Below, one piece after another: positions 1-8,874 of a stretch of 64,000 bases of DNA (position 1 is the stretch's first letter; each line of letters begins with the position of its first letter). The position numbers were made by a program, and so were the translations under genes. The stretch covers positions 1 to 64,000 of the forward strand of contig NZ_JAFCKW010000005.1 of NCBI RefSeq assembly GCF_018129965.1, in the 5' to 3' direction. The notes under the pieces are model-generated. The model was not told the origin of the DNA and made no database searches. It saw nothing but the letters and a program-made list of their open reading frames with translations. This DNA comes from Bradyrhizobium diazoefficiens (lineage in GTDB: Bacteria; Pseudomonadota; Alphaproteobacteria; Rhizobiales; Xanthobacteraceae).

Positions 1-1
1 T

Positions 2-967
2 CGCCGCGACGAGATCGGCGACATGGCCAAGACCGTCGAGGTCTTCAAGACCAACGCGCTCGAGGTCGAGCGCCTCAAGGCGGCCCAGGTCGAGGCGGAG
101 AAGCAGGCTGCCGAACAGCGCCGCCGCGATATGGTCAACCTCGCAGACGGCTTCGAGCGTGCGGTCGGCGAGATCATCGAGACGGTGGGGTCGGCATCTA
201 CCGAACTCGAGGCGTCGTCCTCGACGCTCGCCACCACCGCGCAGCGCGCGCAGGAATTGACCTCGGTCGTGGTGACCGCCTCGGGTGAAGCCACCGGCAA
301 TGTGCAGTCGGTCGCCACCGCCACGGAAGAGCTGTCCTCCTCGGTCAACGAGATCAGCCGCCAGGTGCAGGAATCGGCGCGGATGGCGGGCGAGGCGGTC
401 AGCCAGGCCCGCACCACGACCGAGCGGGTCAGCGAGCTCTCGGTCGCGGCCACGCGCATCGGCGACGTCGTCGAGCTGATCAACACCATTGCCGGCCAGA
501 CCAATCTGCTGGCGCTGAATGCCACGATCGAGGCGGCGCGCGCCGGCGAGGCCGGCCGCGGCTTTGCCGTCGTCGCAGCCGAAGTGAAGACGCTGGCCGA
601 GCAGACCGCGAAGGCGACCGGCGAGATCAGCCAGCAGATTTCCGGGATCCAGTCCGCGACCCAGGAATCGGTCAATGCGATCCGCGACATCTCCGCGACG
701 ATCGAGCGGCTGTCCGAGGTGTCGTCGACCATTGCGGCGGCCGTCGAGGAGCAGGGCGCCGCGACCCAGGAGATCTCGCGCAACGTGCAGCAGGCCGCCC
801 AGGGCACGCAGCAGGTCTCGTCGAACATCACCGACGTGCAGCGCGGGGCGGCCGAAACCGGCTCGGCGTCCTCGCAGGTGCTCTCGACCGCGAAGATGCT
901 GGCGTCCGACAGCACAAGGCTGAAGGACGAAGTCGGAAAATTCCTCCGCACGGTGCGCGCGGCGTAA
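2..967 (+). CDS. Methyl-accepting chemotaxis protein, C-terminal part (cut by window edge)
   Basis: The frame is open from the left edge, so the start lies outside the window. The visible 321 codons hold the end of a HAMP linker and a complete cytoplasmic signalling domain, including the conserved hairpin tip around the [19 protein letters not shown] segment that contacts CheW and CheA. It relays ligand binding to the chemotaxis kinase at the inner membrane. From position 1 to 963 the DNA is the same as 1988-2950 of the next gene; only the last codons and stop differ (TAA here, TGA there). This marks a tandem duplicate homogenised by recent copying or gene conversion. The family call is sure; the ligand is unknown. 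Confidence 0.95.
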   Translation, partial: RRDEIGDMAKTVEVFKTNALEVERLKAAQVEAEKQAAEQRRRDMVNLADGFERAVGEIIETVGSASTELEASSSTLATTAQRAQELTSVVVTASGEATGNVQSVATATEELSSSVNEISRQVQESARMAGEAVSQARTTTERVSELSVAATRIGDVVELINTIAGQTNLLALNATIEAARAGEAGRGFAVVAAEVKTLAEQTAKATGEISQQISGIQSATQESVNAIRDISATIERLSEVSSTIAAAVEEQGAATQEISRNVQQAAQGTQQVSSNITDVQRGAAETGSASSQVLSTAKMLASDSTRLKDEVGKFLRTVRAA

Positions 968-971
968 GCAT

Positions 972-993
972 TCGCGGCGGCCGTCCGCCGCGA
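972..993 (+). terminator. GC stem-loop after first chemotaxis gene
   Basis: A 9-bp perfect inverted repeat (TCGCGGCGG / CCGCCGCGA) with a 4-base loop starts five bases after the stop codon. There is no T-run, so it may protect the 3' end or be a weak terminator. An equivalent hairpin follows the second copy. Confidence 0.4.
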
Positions 994-1037
994 TCCAGCG
1001 CACGACCGACACACCAGGGGTGCGCATACGAACGGCG

Positions 1038-1062
1038 CGGCCGTCATGACGACGGCCGTTGC
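1038..1062. repeat. Relict of the 37-residue membrane-protein gene
   Basis: These 25 bases recur exactly at 3035-3059, inside the small minus-strand gene that follows the second chemotaxis gene. Here the surrounding frame is no longer intact. The duplicated unit therefore once included the small downstream gene, and this copy has decayed while the chemotaxis coding part stayed identical. Confidence 0.5.
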
Positions 1063-1256
1063 TCTCCGGAGATTTCAGCCGGCGGTTGGCTCCGCAAGAA
1101 AACTGACGTGAAGCTTACGGGGAGGCCAAACAGCCATCCATGCCGTAGTATTACGTGCGGCATTTGACACCGATTTTTTAACTTCGCCGTCCAGATTGTC
1201 GGTCATCAGCCCAAGCTCGGGTCGAGTTTACCGACAATTATCATTGGACGGGTGCG

Positions 1257-2954
1257 ATGAGCTTTTTGAACAATCTGAAAATCGTCTGGAAGGTCGGCCT
1301 GATCGTAGCCGTGCTCGGTTGCACCATGCTTGGCGTTGCTGCCTTCAGCGCGCTGGAGCTCTCCTCCACCGTCGATGAATTCGCCGATTTGTCGGCCGCA
1401 CAGGCCGGCGCGCTCAACCTGACCCGTGCCCAGCGCCGTGCCGAGACATATCATGCGGCGCTCTATGCGGTTTTGACCGAGACGACCGACGAGGGCAACG
1501 CCAAGCGCCTCAAGGTCGCGGCCGAGAACCGAGACGAGATCATGAAATTCCTTGATGCCGCGGTGGCGGAGGACGCCTCCCATGCAAGCGACCTCAAGAG
1601 CATCGGGCAGCAGCTCAAGGGAGTTTTCGTCAGCTGCGATCCGGTTCTCGAGGCCGGCGCGAAGGCGAGCACGCCGGAGGACAACGCCAGGGTGGCTGAG
1701 CGTGCGCACAAGGAATGCGATCCGGTAATGGATGCGGCCTTGCTGCGAATTCTCAGATTTGCCAGCGAGACCGCCACTTCGGTCGGACAGCGGAAGCAGG
1801 CAATCGTGCAGGCCGCGAGGTCGGCCATGTGGACCGTGGTCGGTGTCAGCGGAGCAGGCCTGATTCTCGGCGTGGTCATCGCACTCTTCATCGGCCTCAA
1901 CGCAATGTCCCGGCCGATCGCCCGGCTCAAGCTGGCGATGGAGGGCCTTGCCCGCAACGATCTCACGACCGAGGTGCCCGAGAAGGATCGCCGCGACGAG
2001 ATCGGCGACATGGCCAAGACCGTCGAGGTCTTCAAGACCAACGCGCTCGAGGTCGAGCGCCTCAAGGCGGCCCAGGTCGAGGCGGAGAAGCAGGCTGCCG
2101 AACAGCGCCGCCGCGATATGGTCAACCTCGCAGACGGCTTCGAGCGTGCGGTCGGCGAGATCATCGAGACGGTGGGGTCGGCATCTACCGAACTCGAGGC
2201 GTCGTCCTCGACGCTCGCCACCACCGCGCAGCGCGCGCAGGAATTGACCTCGGTCGTGGTGACCGCCTCGGGTGAAGCCACCGGCAATGTGCAGTCGGTC
2301 GCCACCGCCACGGAAGAGCTGTCCTCCTCGGTCAACGAGATCAGCCGCCAGGTGCAGGAATCGGCGCGGATGGCGGGCGAGGCGGTCAGCCAGGCCCGCA
2401 CCACGACCGAGCGGGTCAGCGAGCTCTCGGTCGCGGCCACGCGCATCGGCGACGTCGTCGAGCTGATCAACACCATTGCCGGCCAGACCAATCTGCTGGC
2501 GCTGAATGCCACGATCGAGGCGGCGCGCGCCGGCGAGGCCGGCCGCGGCTTTGCCGTCGTCGCAGCCGAAGTGAAGACGCTGGCCGAGCAGACCGCGAAG
2601 GCGACCGGCGAGATCAGCCAGCAGATTTCCGGGATCCAGTCCGCGACCCAGGAATCGGTCAATGCGATCCGCGACATCTCCGCGACGATCGAGCGGCTGT
2701 CCGAGGTGTCGTCGACCATTGCGGCGGCCGTCGAGGAGCAGGGCGCCGCGACCCAGGAGATCTCGCGCAACGTGCAGCAGGCCGCCCAGGGCACGCAGCA
2801 GGTCTCGTCGAACATCACCGACGTGCAGCGCGGGGCGGCCGAAACCGGCTCGGCGTCCTCGCAGGTGCTCTCGACCGCGAAGATGCTGGCGTCCGACAGC
2901 ACAAGGCTGAAGGACGAAGTCGGAAAATTCCTCCGCACGGTGCGCGCGGCCTGA
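1257..2954 (+). CDS. Methyl-accepting chemotaxis protein
   Basis: A full-length 565-residue chemoreceptor. Transmembrane segment 1 is about residues 13-34, a roughly 150-residue helical periplasmic ligand domain with three cysteines follows, and transmembrane segment 2 is about 191-214. A HAMP domain (about 212-265) and the long signalling helix bundle with the conserved tip complete it. It would sense a small molecule outside and control CheA through CheW. The ATG at 1257 is the first one that gives a positively charged N-tail before the first membrane helix. Codons 245 to the end are identical in DNA to the partial gene on its left. Ligand unknown. Confidence 0.95.
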   Translation: MSFLNNLKIVWKVGLIVAVLGCTMLGVAAFSALELSSTVDEFADLSAAQAGALNLTRAQRRAETYHAALYAVLTETTDEGNAKRLKVAAENRDEIMKFLDAAVAEDASHASDLKSIGQQLKGVFVSCDPVLEAGAKASTPEDNARVAERAHKECDPVMDAALLRILRFASETATSVGQRKQAIVQAARSAMWTVVGVSGAGLILGVVIALFIGLNAMSRPIARLKLAMEGLARNDLTTEVPEKDRRDEIGDMAKTVEVFKTNALEVERLKAAQVEAEKQAAEQRRRDMVNLADGFERAVGEIIETVGSASTELEASSSTLATTAQRAQELTSVVVTASGEATGNVQSVATATEELSSSVNEISRQVQESARMAGEAVSQARTTTERVSELSVAATRIGDVVELINTIAGQTNLLALNATIEAARAGEAGRGFAVVAAEVKTLAEQTAKATGEISQQISGIQSATQESVNAIRDISATIERLSEVSSTIAAAVEEQGAATQEISRNVQQAAQGTQQVSSNITDVQRGAAETGSASSQVLSTAKMLASDSTRLKDEVGKFLRTVRAA

Positions 2955-2960
2955 GCCGAA

Positions 2961-2983
2961 CGCGGCGGCAGCCGCCCGCCGCG
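2961..2983 (+). terminator. GC stem-loop after second chemotaxis gene
   Basis: An inverted repeat CGCGGCGG / CCGCCGCG begins six bases after the stop. It matches the position of the hairpin behind the first copy and lacks a clear T-run. Confidence 0.4.
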
Positions 2984-2993
2984 AACCTGCGAT

Positions 2994-3107
2994 CTATCCC
3001 GCGAGCAGAAAACCAAGCGCGAACACGAACAGCACGGCCGTCATGACGACGGCCGTTGCCGCCGCAGCGATGATTTGGGCCTTCTGTCTGGGCGTGGTCG
3101 AGCGCAT
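2994..3107 (-). CDS. Small single-pass membrane protein, 37 residues
   Basis: An ATG at 3107 opens a frame of 37 codons ending with TAG at 2994. The product has a short basic N-tail (MRSTTPRQKAQ) and then about 24 hydrophobic residues ending in FALGFLLAG, so it is a single membrane helix with the N-tail probably inside. It lies tail-to-tail with the second chemotaxis gene. A decayed copy of its middle part lies behind the first chemotaxis gene (1038-1062), which supports it as an old duplicated gene. No function can be named. Confidence 0.6.
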   Translation of the reverse strand: MRSTTPRQKAQIIAAAATAVVMTAVLFVFALGFLLAG

Positions 3108-3217
3108 CGGACACTAACCGGATTATTGACGCGAGCGATTTCGCGCCAGACAGTTTCAACGAGGTCCCTCCGGCTGTACAGTGCGTCGTCGCGGAAATCC
3201 CGCGCCAGGTCCGCCCG

Positions 3218-3922
3218 ATGGCCGCCAATCGTCCGCCCGTGCTCGCCCACGACCGCTTCGTCGCCGACCGCGAGAACTTCGCCGGCCTCGATCTTGCCGC
3301 GCGGTTCAAACGGATCGAGACGACGAACCTCTGGGGCGCCGCCAGTTCGATCTCGGGCCTCGGCTCGGAGCATCTGGCGACGGCAGCGATCCGGGAGGAG
3401 CTTCCGTCCCTGCTGCAGCGACTCGGCGCACGCGCGCTGCTCGATGCGCCCTGCGGCGATGCCGGCTGGATCGGCCGCGTCGAACTCGGCTGCGACTATA
3501 CCGGCATCGACATCGTGCCGTCACTGATAGAGGCCAATCGCCGGCGGGTCGCGGACGGCGAACTGTCCGGCCGTTTTCTCGTCGCCGACATCACGCGCGA
3601 CGCGCTGCCGCGCGCGGATGTCATTCTCTGCCGGGATTGTCTGGTTCATCTGAGCTTCGAGAACATCGCCCGGTGCGTCGCCCGCTTTGCCGACAGCGGC
3701 GCGCGCTTTCTTCTGGCCACCACGTTTCCCCAATGGGATGCAAATCGCGATTGTGAGGACGGCGACTGGCGCGCGCTGAACATGGAGCGAGCGCCGTTCA
3801 ACTGGCCGGCGCCGCGCGCGCTGATCAACGAACGTTGCGTGGAGGGCGATGGTGGCTGGCGCGACAAGAGCCTCGGGCTGTGGCGGCTGGACGAATTGCC
3901 CGATCAGGGAAGCGGCGCTTGA
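3218..3922 (+). CDS. SAM-dependent methyltransferase (class I)
   Basis: A 234-residue protein with a class I methyltransferase fold. Motif I is LLDAPCGDAGW (about 74-84), the ribose-binding acidic residue is in GIDIV (about 97-101), a motif with VADITRD lies near 122-128, and the motif IV strand is DVILCRDCLVHL (about 134-145). It transfers a methyl group from S-adenosylmethionine to an unknown acceptor, probably a small molecule or glycan since no nucleic-acid domain is present. The ATG at 3218 is preferred because it lies just before the conserved part. It stands alone between divergent neighbours. Confidence 0.8.
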   Translation: MAANRPPVLAHDRFVADRENFAGLDLAARFKRIETTNLWGAASSISGLGSEHLATAAIREELPSLLQRLGARALLDAPCGDAGWIGRVELGCDYTGIDIVPSLIEANRRRVADGELSGRFLVADITRDALPRADVILCRDCLVHLSFENIARCVARFADSGARFLLATTFPQWDANRDCEDGDWRALNMERAPFNWPAPRALINERCVEGDGGWRDKSLGLWRLDELPDQGSGA

Positions 3923-3940
3923 GGGATGTGCGTCGAGCGC

Positions 3941-4015
3941 TGGTGCCGGCTGAGGGGATTGAACCCCCGACCTTCGGTTTACAAAACCGCTGCTCTACCG
4001 CTGAGCTAAGCCGGC
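3941..4015 (-). tRNA. tRNA-Thr (anticodon UGU)
   Basis: A full cloverleaf on the minus strand. The acceptor arm GCCGGCT pairs with AGCCGGC, the anticodon loop TTGTAAA gives UGU, and the T-arm holds GGTTCAATCCC. The CCA end is encoded (3941-3943). Confidence 0.95.
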
Positions 4016-4123
4016 GACGCTGGAATGCGGGGCAAGGGCCGGCATTTGCCGGGGTGTCCGCCCGTGCGCGTCGCAATATCAGACTTGGTTGGAAAGTGCC
4101 AGAACCCGGGGAGGGATCACGAC

Positions 4124-4154
4124 AAGAAACAGGCGGCCCGAAGGACCGCCTGTT
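4124..4154 (-). terminator. Rho-independent terminator of the 4179-4658 gene
   Basis: The stem AACAGGCGG / CCGCCTGTT is followed on the minus strand by TTCTT, just beyond the stop codon of the minus-strand exported protein gene. Confidence 0.7.
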
Positions 4155-4178
4155 CTGTTTCGCTCAGATCATGTCTGC

Positions 4179-4658
4179 TTACTGGCAGAGATGCGGTCGG
4201 CCGTTTTCGCCCCTGAAATAGGTGCCGGGCGTGCAGACGAAGCCGTTGCGCTGGCCATAGGTGCGGTTATCCCAGCCGCGGTTGTCCCAACCACGATGAT
4301 CCCAGCTGTCGTAATAGGCGTAGCTGTTATCCCAGGCGCGGGCAGGGGCGGTTGCGATTGCAGCCGCGGTGCCGACGGCGGCTCCGGCAACGCCGGCGGC
4401 AACGTCGGTGGGCCAGAAGCCGGTGCGGCCCTGGTTCCAGTCGTTATTCCAGTCACCATTGTTCTGGCGATAGGCCGCGCGGCGCTGGCGGGTGCCGCCG
4501 TCGGTATAGGGATTGCCGGGGCCGAGGTTCTGGCAATTGGCATTGGGGAATTGGGCCGAGCAGCGGGCCGGATTCGTCACCACAGCCTGCGCCATGGCCG
4601 AGCCGGCCAGCATGGTCGATGCGAGCGCGACGGCGCCGAGCAGCTTCATCTTCGTCAT
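4179..4658 (-). CDS. Exported protein rich in Asn, Trp and Gly, unknown function
   Basis: 159 residues. The ATG at 4658 is preceded by a GGGAGA ribosome site and opens a classic signal peptide (MTKMKLLGAVALASTMLAGS, cleavage after AMAQ-like AxA at about residue 23). The mature part has a run of DNRGWDNR-type repeats and four cysteines that could form two disulfides. Upstream codons in the same frame are too remote from a ribosome site to be used. It is probably secreted to the periplasm or cell surface. Similar small exported proteins are common in this family, but I cannot assign a role. Confidence 0.8.
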   Translation of the reverse strand: MTKMKLLGAVALASTMLAGSAMAQAVVTNPARCSAQFPNANCQNLGPGNPYTDGGTRQRRAAYRQNNGDWNNDWNQGRTGFWPTDVAAGVAGAAVGTAAAIATAPARAWDNSYAYYDSWDHRGWDNRGWDNRTYGQRNGFVCTPGTYFRGENGRPHLCQ

Positions 4659-4929
4659 TGTTGTCTCCCGTGTGATTGATGGGAGTTTAAATGCCGCAGG
4701 CGGCGGATGTTCCGGTGGAACGGCTCGATTATTCCCGCAGCGGGTCAAACCGATGTGAGCGAGCGTGGTCCCGCCCGCAGGACCCGTTAACGCTTCGCTC
4801 AGGCGCTTTGCCGCATTTGAGCGGCCTGCGCTGCGTCCATGTTAGGCTTACCGGCATTTGGTGAGGCGGCCTTAACCCTCTGTCCGCCGTGATCGGTTAG
4901 GTTGTGGACGGGATAACCGGGATGTTCTC

Positions 4930-5382
4930 ATGCGTGCATTTGGGCTCGCTGCCTTTCTGATCGGACTGCCCGCGACGGCGTTTGCCGGCGGCGGCTTCGA
5001 CATCGTTGTTCCCGGCCGACCCGGCGTGCCGATCATCATCAACAATATCGACGCGTCCTACAGCGTCGTCGAAGGTGTCTGGGGCCTCGGCAAGAACATT
5101 CAGGTCCAGCCCACAATCTATGGCGGGCGTTATATCGCCGATCGGCAGCCCGACGATGTCGGACATTATTACCCGACGCTCGGCTTGCGGCCTGGCTATG
5201 GCCGGCTCGAGGTCGAGCCGCCCGCGAACCGCAAATTGCCGAAGCCGGCCGAGAGCTATCACGAGAGCTGGAGCGCGCGATCCGCACCATTGCCGGCGCA
5301 GATGGACGTCCCCGTCAATCCGCCGGCGGTGATCCTTGCACCTGAGTTCAACGACACTCCGCGGTACCGTCAGCCGCGCTGA
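4930..5382 (+). CDS. Exported hypothetical protein
   Basis: 150 residues with a clear signal peptide (MRAFGLAAFLIGLPATAFAG, cleavage near residue 19). The mature part begins GGGFDIVVPGRPGVPIIINN and is rich in Pro, Gly and Tyr. No enzymatic motif is visible. It lies 70 bases upstream of another exported Tyr/Gly-rich gene and points the same way, so the two may share a promoter. Likely a periplasmic or envelope protein; the function is not known. Confidence 0.8.
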   Translation: MRAFGLAAFLIGLPATAFAGGGFDIVVPGRPGVPIIINNIDASYSVVEGVWGLGKNIQVQPTIYGGRYIADRQPDDVGHYYPTLGLRPGYGRLEVEPPANRKLPKPAESYHESWSARSAPLPAQMDVPVNPPAVILAPEFNDTPRYRQPR

Positions 5383-5452
5383 AGTGCCCGGCTGGCCGCC
5401 GGGTTTTAAGAAACGTCAAAATCCAACAAACGGAAATCAACAGGAGATAGTA

Positions 5453-5950
5453 ATGCGTCAGATGATTTCGGGACTGGTCGCGGCGGCTGCCGTGATGTTC
5501 GTCGGAGCCGCGCCGGCTGCGGCCTGCGGCTTCAATCCGTGCCAGCCGGTTGCGCCGGTCTATTCCGGCTGCAACACCGGTTGCGGTGGTTATGGCTACG
5601 GCGCCTACGAGCGTCTCGCCGAGCCCACCACGCAGTATTACTACGTCAACCAGGGCCCGACCTATACCGGCCCGGGCGCCTTCGCGCCGTATCCGACCTA
5701 TCGTGAGGACGCGGTGGTTGCCCCCGCCAATTACGGCTACGGCTATGGCTATCGCGCTGCCGCCGTCGAAGCGCCGGCCGCCTATCCCTATCGTCGTCCG
5801 TACTACCGTCCGTACCACTACGGCTACGGCCCGCGCACCGGCTATCTGCCGCGTCCGCATTACGGCTACGCTCCGCGCTACGGCTATGCCCATCGCTACG
5901 CACCCGCGCCGTATTACGGCGGCCATCGCGTGCTGCGCCGCTATTACTGA
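5453..5950 (+). CDS. Exported Tyr/Gly/Pro-rich protein
   Basis: 165 residues. The ATG at 5453 follows an AGGAG site at 5442-5446 and begins a signal peptide ending near APAAA (about residue 23). The mature protein is built from GYGYGYRA, YRRPYYRPYHYG and similar repeats and has four cysteines close to the N-terminus. It is low in complexity and basic, like surface or envelope proteins of Rhizobiales. A longer frame exists upstream, but it overlaps the previous gene and lacks a ribosome site. A terminator follows. Function unknown. Confidence 0.8.
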   Translation: MRQMISGLVAAAAVMFVGAAPAAACGFNPCQPVAPVYSGCNTGCGGYGYGAYERLAEPTTQYYYVNQGPTYTGPGAFAPYPTYREDAVVAPANYGYGYGYRAAAVEAPAAYPYRRPYYRPYHYGYGPRTGYLPRPHYGYAPRYGYAHRYAPAPYYGGHRVLRRYY

Positions 5951-5974
5951 TCTCTGATCGGTTGATCCGACGAA

Positions 5975-6011
5975 ACGCCCGTCCGCATCATGCGGGCGGC
6001 CGTTTTGCTTT
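5975..6011 (+). terminator. Rho-independent terminator after Tyr-rich gene
   Basis: A stem built around CCGCA / TGCGG and extended by CCG-type pairs is followed by TTTTGCTTTTT. It separates the plus-strand exported genes from the convergent rlmB. Confidence 0.7.
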
Positions 6012-6067
6012 TTCTTCGCCTCTCCCCGCAAGCGGGGCGAGGGAGCGCATCTCCGTCGCCGCCGCAA

Positions 6068-6898
6068 CTATCGCTTCATCAGCCCGAGCCGGCTCGCGCC
6101 GACATAGAGCGAGAGCACGGCTGCGTTCGAGACGTTGAGGCTCTTGATCTCGCCGGGCATGTCGAGCCGCGCCACGACGCTGCAGGTCTCGCGGGTCAGT
6201 TGCCGCAGGCCCTTGCCTTCGGCCCCGAGCACCAGCGCGAGCGGCTCGCGCAGCGGGACCTCGCTGAGGTCCTCGCTGCCTTCACTGTCGAGGCCGACGG
6301 TCAGGAAGCCCAGTTCGTTCAGTTCGGTGAGCGCGCGCGCGAGATTGGGTACGGTCACCATCGACACCAGCTCGAGCGCACCCGAGGCGGCCTTGGCCAG
6401 CACGCCGGTGGCCTCCGGACTGTGGCGCGCGGTTGTGACGATCGCCTTCACCGCGAACGCCGCGGCGGAGCGCAGGATGGCGCCGACGTTGTGCGGATCG
6501 GTGATCTGGTCGAGCACCAGCACGATGCCCTCCTGCGCGAGGTCCTCGATGTCGGGCGAGGGCAGGGGATCGGCCTCGGCGAGCAGGCCCTGGTGCACGG
6601 CGTCGGGCGACAGCAGCCGGTCGATGTCCTGGGGCCGGACGATCTCGGGAGGGACGCGGGTGGCGATGTTTTCGTCCGCCAGCCGCCTTGCCGCGTTCTC
6701 GGTCAGCGTCAGCTTGCGGATCTGCCGCGCCGGGTTGGCGAGCGCCATGGTGACGGTGTGCCAGCCATACAGGATGACGGGTCCGTCGGGGTGCGAATCG
6801 CGCTCGCGCCGGGCGGGCCGGCCGGCCGATTTTCCGGGTCTGTTGAAGGGCTTAGCCCCGCCGCGGGGCCCCCTCGGGGTGAATTTTCGATCCTTCAT
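6068..6898 (-). CDS. rlmB: 23S rRNA 2'-O-methyltransferase RlmB (TrmH/SpoU family)
   Basis: 276 residues from the ATG at 6898. The N-terminal 40 residues are basic and disordered (RNA contact), followed by an L30e-like substrate domain (about 41-115). The SPOUT knot shows all three family motifs: LDQITDPHNVGAILRSAAAF (129-148), LALVLGAEGKGL (220-231) and the knot segment at 247-265 with MPGEIKSLNVSNA. In Escherichia coli the enzyme methylates G2251 of 23S rRNA. An upstream in-frame alternative start (6934) would add 12 residues without a clear ribosome site. Convergent with the exported protein gene. The subgroup assignment (RlmB rather than another TrmH) is likely but not certain. Confidence 0.88.
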   Translation of the reverse strand: MKDRKFTPRGPRGGAKPFNRPGKSAGRPARRERDSHPDGPVILYGWHTVTMALANPARQIRKLTLTENAARRLADENIATRVPPEIVRPQDIDRLLSPDAVHQGLLAEADPLPSPDIEDLAQEGIVLVLDQITDPHNVGAILRSAAAFAVKAIVTTARHSPEATGVLAKAASGALELVSMVTVPNLARALTELNELGFLTVGLDSEGSEDLSEVPLREPLALVLGAEGKGLRQLTRETCSVVARLDMPGEIKSLNVSNAAVLSLYVGASRLGLMKR

Positions 6899-7104
6899 GG
6901 GCTCGCTTGTGTCACGGGTCCCCGAATATGGCAATTTGGATGCCTGGACGGGCGATTTTAGCTGTTCGCCGCGGTTGACTTTGCCCTACCGCTTCGCCGA
7001 TAACCGCGCCCGGTCGCGCCCCCATCCGGGCTGTCGCGGCCTTCACGTTCCATGGCCGTCTTCGGTCGCCGGCAAGGTCCGGTCCGATTGTGCTGCCGTC
7101 GAGC

Positions 7105-7190
7105 GGGGGAGTGTCCCGAGTGGCAAAGGGAGCTGACTGTAAATCAGCCGCCTTATGGCTTCGCAGGTTCGAGTCCTGCCTCCCCCACCA
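7105..7190 (+). tRNA. tRNA-Tyr (anticodon GUA)
   Basis: An 86-nt tRNA with a long variable arm. The acceptor GGGGGAG pairs with CTCCCCC, the anticodon loop CTGTAAA gives GUA, the T-arm holds GGTTCGAGTCC, and the CCA end is encoded. The chromosome is not interrupted at this tRNA. Confidence 0.95.
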
Positions 7191-7547
7191 GCCTTCGCTC
7201 GCGGCGCGAGCTATGGCTTGGCAAGCCGGCACCCGAACGTTAGCGCCCGGCATGTACCGAATCGTCTGAAGGCTGCGCAATCGGCCTGATCGCTTTCGCG
7301 CCCTATCTCCCGTGCTCGTCGCGTTCGTGGACCACGTTGGCTCGCCCGACCAGGAGACTCCGATCATGAGGCTTGACCTGGATGAAATGAGCGGCGCTGC
7401 TGTCGGCGTCAACATCAGCGCCGTTTGTCGCCATTGGCATAGTGCGAGGTCTCGTTACACGCATGACTTCGTGAAACAGTGAAATGGATCACCATCATTC
7501 GTCAAAGACGCCTGCTACAAGCACGCGTTTCAATGGGAGGTCCAACG
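7191..7547. other. Gap between tRNA-Tyr and OmpA-like gene
   Basis: No convincing gene. The only candidate is a 38-codon plus-strand frame at 7366-7482 (MRLDLDEMSGAAVGVN...) with an AGGAG site ten bases upstream. It has no recognisable domain, and I give it a low chance of being real. The region should hold the promoter of the OmpA-like gene. Confidence 0.4.
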
Positions 7548-8798
7548 ATGCAAATGCCCCAGTGTTTTCTCCGATTGGTCTTGTGCGTCACTTGCGGCGC
7601 TCTGCCCGGTGTCGCCTTGGCGCAAACGGCAGCACCGGCTCCGACGCCGCCGGCAGCCGCGGCTGCACCGCCGCCGCCGACACCCATCCCCTTTGACGAT
7701 GCTCTGCTGAAGGCGGCCAATGATCTCTTCTCCAAGGCCAATCTCAACGGTGCACCCGACAAGGTGACCGTCGTCATCGATCCGCTCATCGATGGCGTCA
7801 CCGGCGCGCAGTCCAAGGCGACCCATCTGGAAGAGAAGCGCATCGCGGATCTCGTCAAGAGCAGCTACCCGCGATTCCAGGTCGCGCGTTTCTCTGCCGA
7901 GACGCTTGCCAAGGGTCCGGTCGTCCTGATCGGCACCTTCACTGCGGTCAACAATGCCGGTGTCGCCGGCGGGGCGAAAGATGCCTATCGCATCTGTCTC
8001 GCGCTCGCGGACATGAAGACCAAGACCATCATCTCCAAGGGCGTGGCGCGCGCGCTGCCCGAGGGAATCGACCCGACGCCGGCGGCGTTCTTCAACGACA
8101 GCCCGGTCTTCGCCAGGGATTCATCGACCGACAGCTACGTCAAGACCTGCCAGGGCACCAAGGTCGGCGACAACGTCGACCAGGCCTATGCCGACCGCAT
8201 CGTGGTGGCCTCGCTGGTCAATGATGGCATCGAGGCTTATGACGCGGGACGCTACCGCGACGCGCTCGACGCGTATCAGAGCGCGCTGAAGACGCCGGGC
8301 GGCGAGCAGCTGCGCGTGCTCAACGGCATCTATCTCGCCAACACCAGGCTGCGTCGCACCCGCGCCGCGATGGATGCCTTCGGCAAGGTGGTCGATTACG
8401 GGCTCGCCAGCGACAAGCTCGCGGTGAAATTCCTGTTCAAGCCGGGCTCGACCCTGTTCGTCAACGATCGCAGCCTCCGGGCGCCTTACGATTCCTGGCT
8501 CCAGAAGATCGCGGAGCGCACCGCGGCCAAGCAGGGTTGCCTCGAAGTGGTCGGCCATACCAGTGCCACCGGCCTGCCGGCGGTCAACGACCGGCTGTCG
8601 GCCCTGCGGGCCGACTACATCAAGGACCGCCTCGAGGACGATCAGACGACGCTGCACGGCCGGCTGATCGCGACCGGCCGGGGCTCGCGCGAGATGATCG
8701 TCGGCACCGGCAGGGACGATGCCAGCGATGCGCTCGATCGCCGTGTCGAGTTCAAGGTCTCGCCCTGCGGCGGTGCGCCCGGCGGACGGTCGACCTGA
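7548..8798 (+). CDS. Exported protein with OmpA-like peptidoglycan-binding C-terminus
   Basis: 416 residues. The ATG at 7548 follows a GGGAGG site (7535-7540) and opens a signal peptide ending in GVALAQ at about residue 25, then an Ala/Pro-rich linker. The middle part (about 30-200) has no known motif. A tetratricopeptide-like stretch follows (VNDGIEAYDAGRYRDALDAY). The last about 110 residues look like an OmpA-type domain, with VNDRLSALRADYIKDRL and a final RRVEF strand. It probably anchors in the periplasm to peptidoglycan. A convergent caspase-like gene lies behind a shared terminator. Confidence 0.75.
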   Translation: MQMPQCFLRLVLCVTCGALPGVALAQTAAPAPTPPAAAAAPPPPTPIPFDDALLKAANDLFSKANLNGAPDKVTVVIDPLIDGVTGAQSKATHLEEKRIADLVKSSYPRFQVARFSAETLAKGPVVLIGTFTAVNNAGVAGGAKDAYRICLALADMKTKTIISKGVARALPEGIDPTPAAFFNDSPVFARDSSTDSYVKTCQGTKVGDNVDQAYADRIVVASLVNDGIEAYDAGRYRDALDAYQSALKTPGGEQLRVLNGIYLANTRLRRTRAAMDAFGKVVDYGLASDKLAVKFLFKPGSTLFVNDRSLRAPYDSWLQKIAERTAAKQGCLEVVGHTSATGLPAVNDRLSALRADYIKDRLEDDQTTLHGRLIATGRGSREMIVGTGRDDASDALDRRVEFKVSPCGGAPGGRST

Positions 8799-8817
8799 TC
8801 TGAACCTCTTCTTTCTG

Positions 8818-8851
8818 ATATCCCGGCTCTGTCGATGCAGGGCCGGGATAT
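8818..8851. terminator. Bidirectional terminator between convergent genes
   Basis: Perfect 10-bp arms ATATCCCGGC / GCCGGGATAT enclose a short loop, with more pairing inside. It serves both the OmpA-like gene (plus) and the caspase-like gene (minus). Confidence 0.65.
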
Positions 8852-8874
8852 TCGTTTCGCGCAGCCGGCTCGTT

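Noticed and set aside
1463..3016. Long minus-strand frame opposite the chemoreceptor gene
   Set aside because: It is the reverse of a strongly coding gene in GC-rich DNA; the product is Ser/Arg-rich without a motif.
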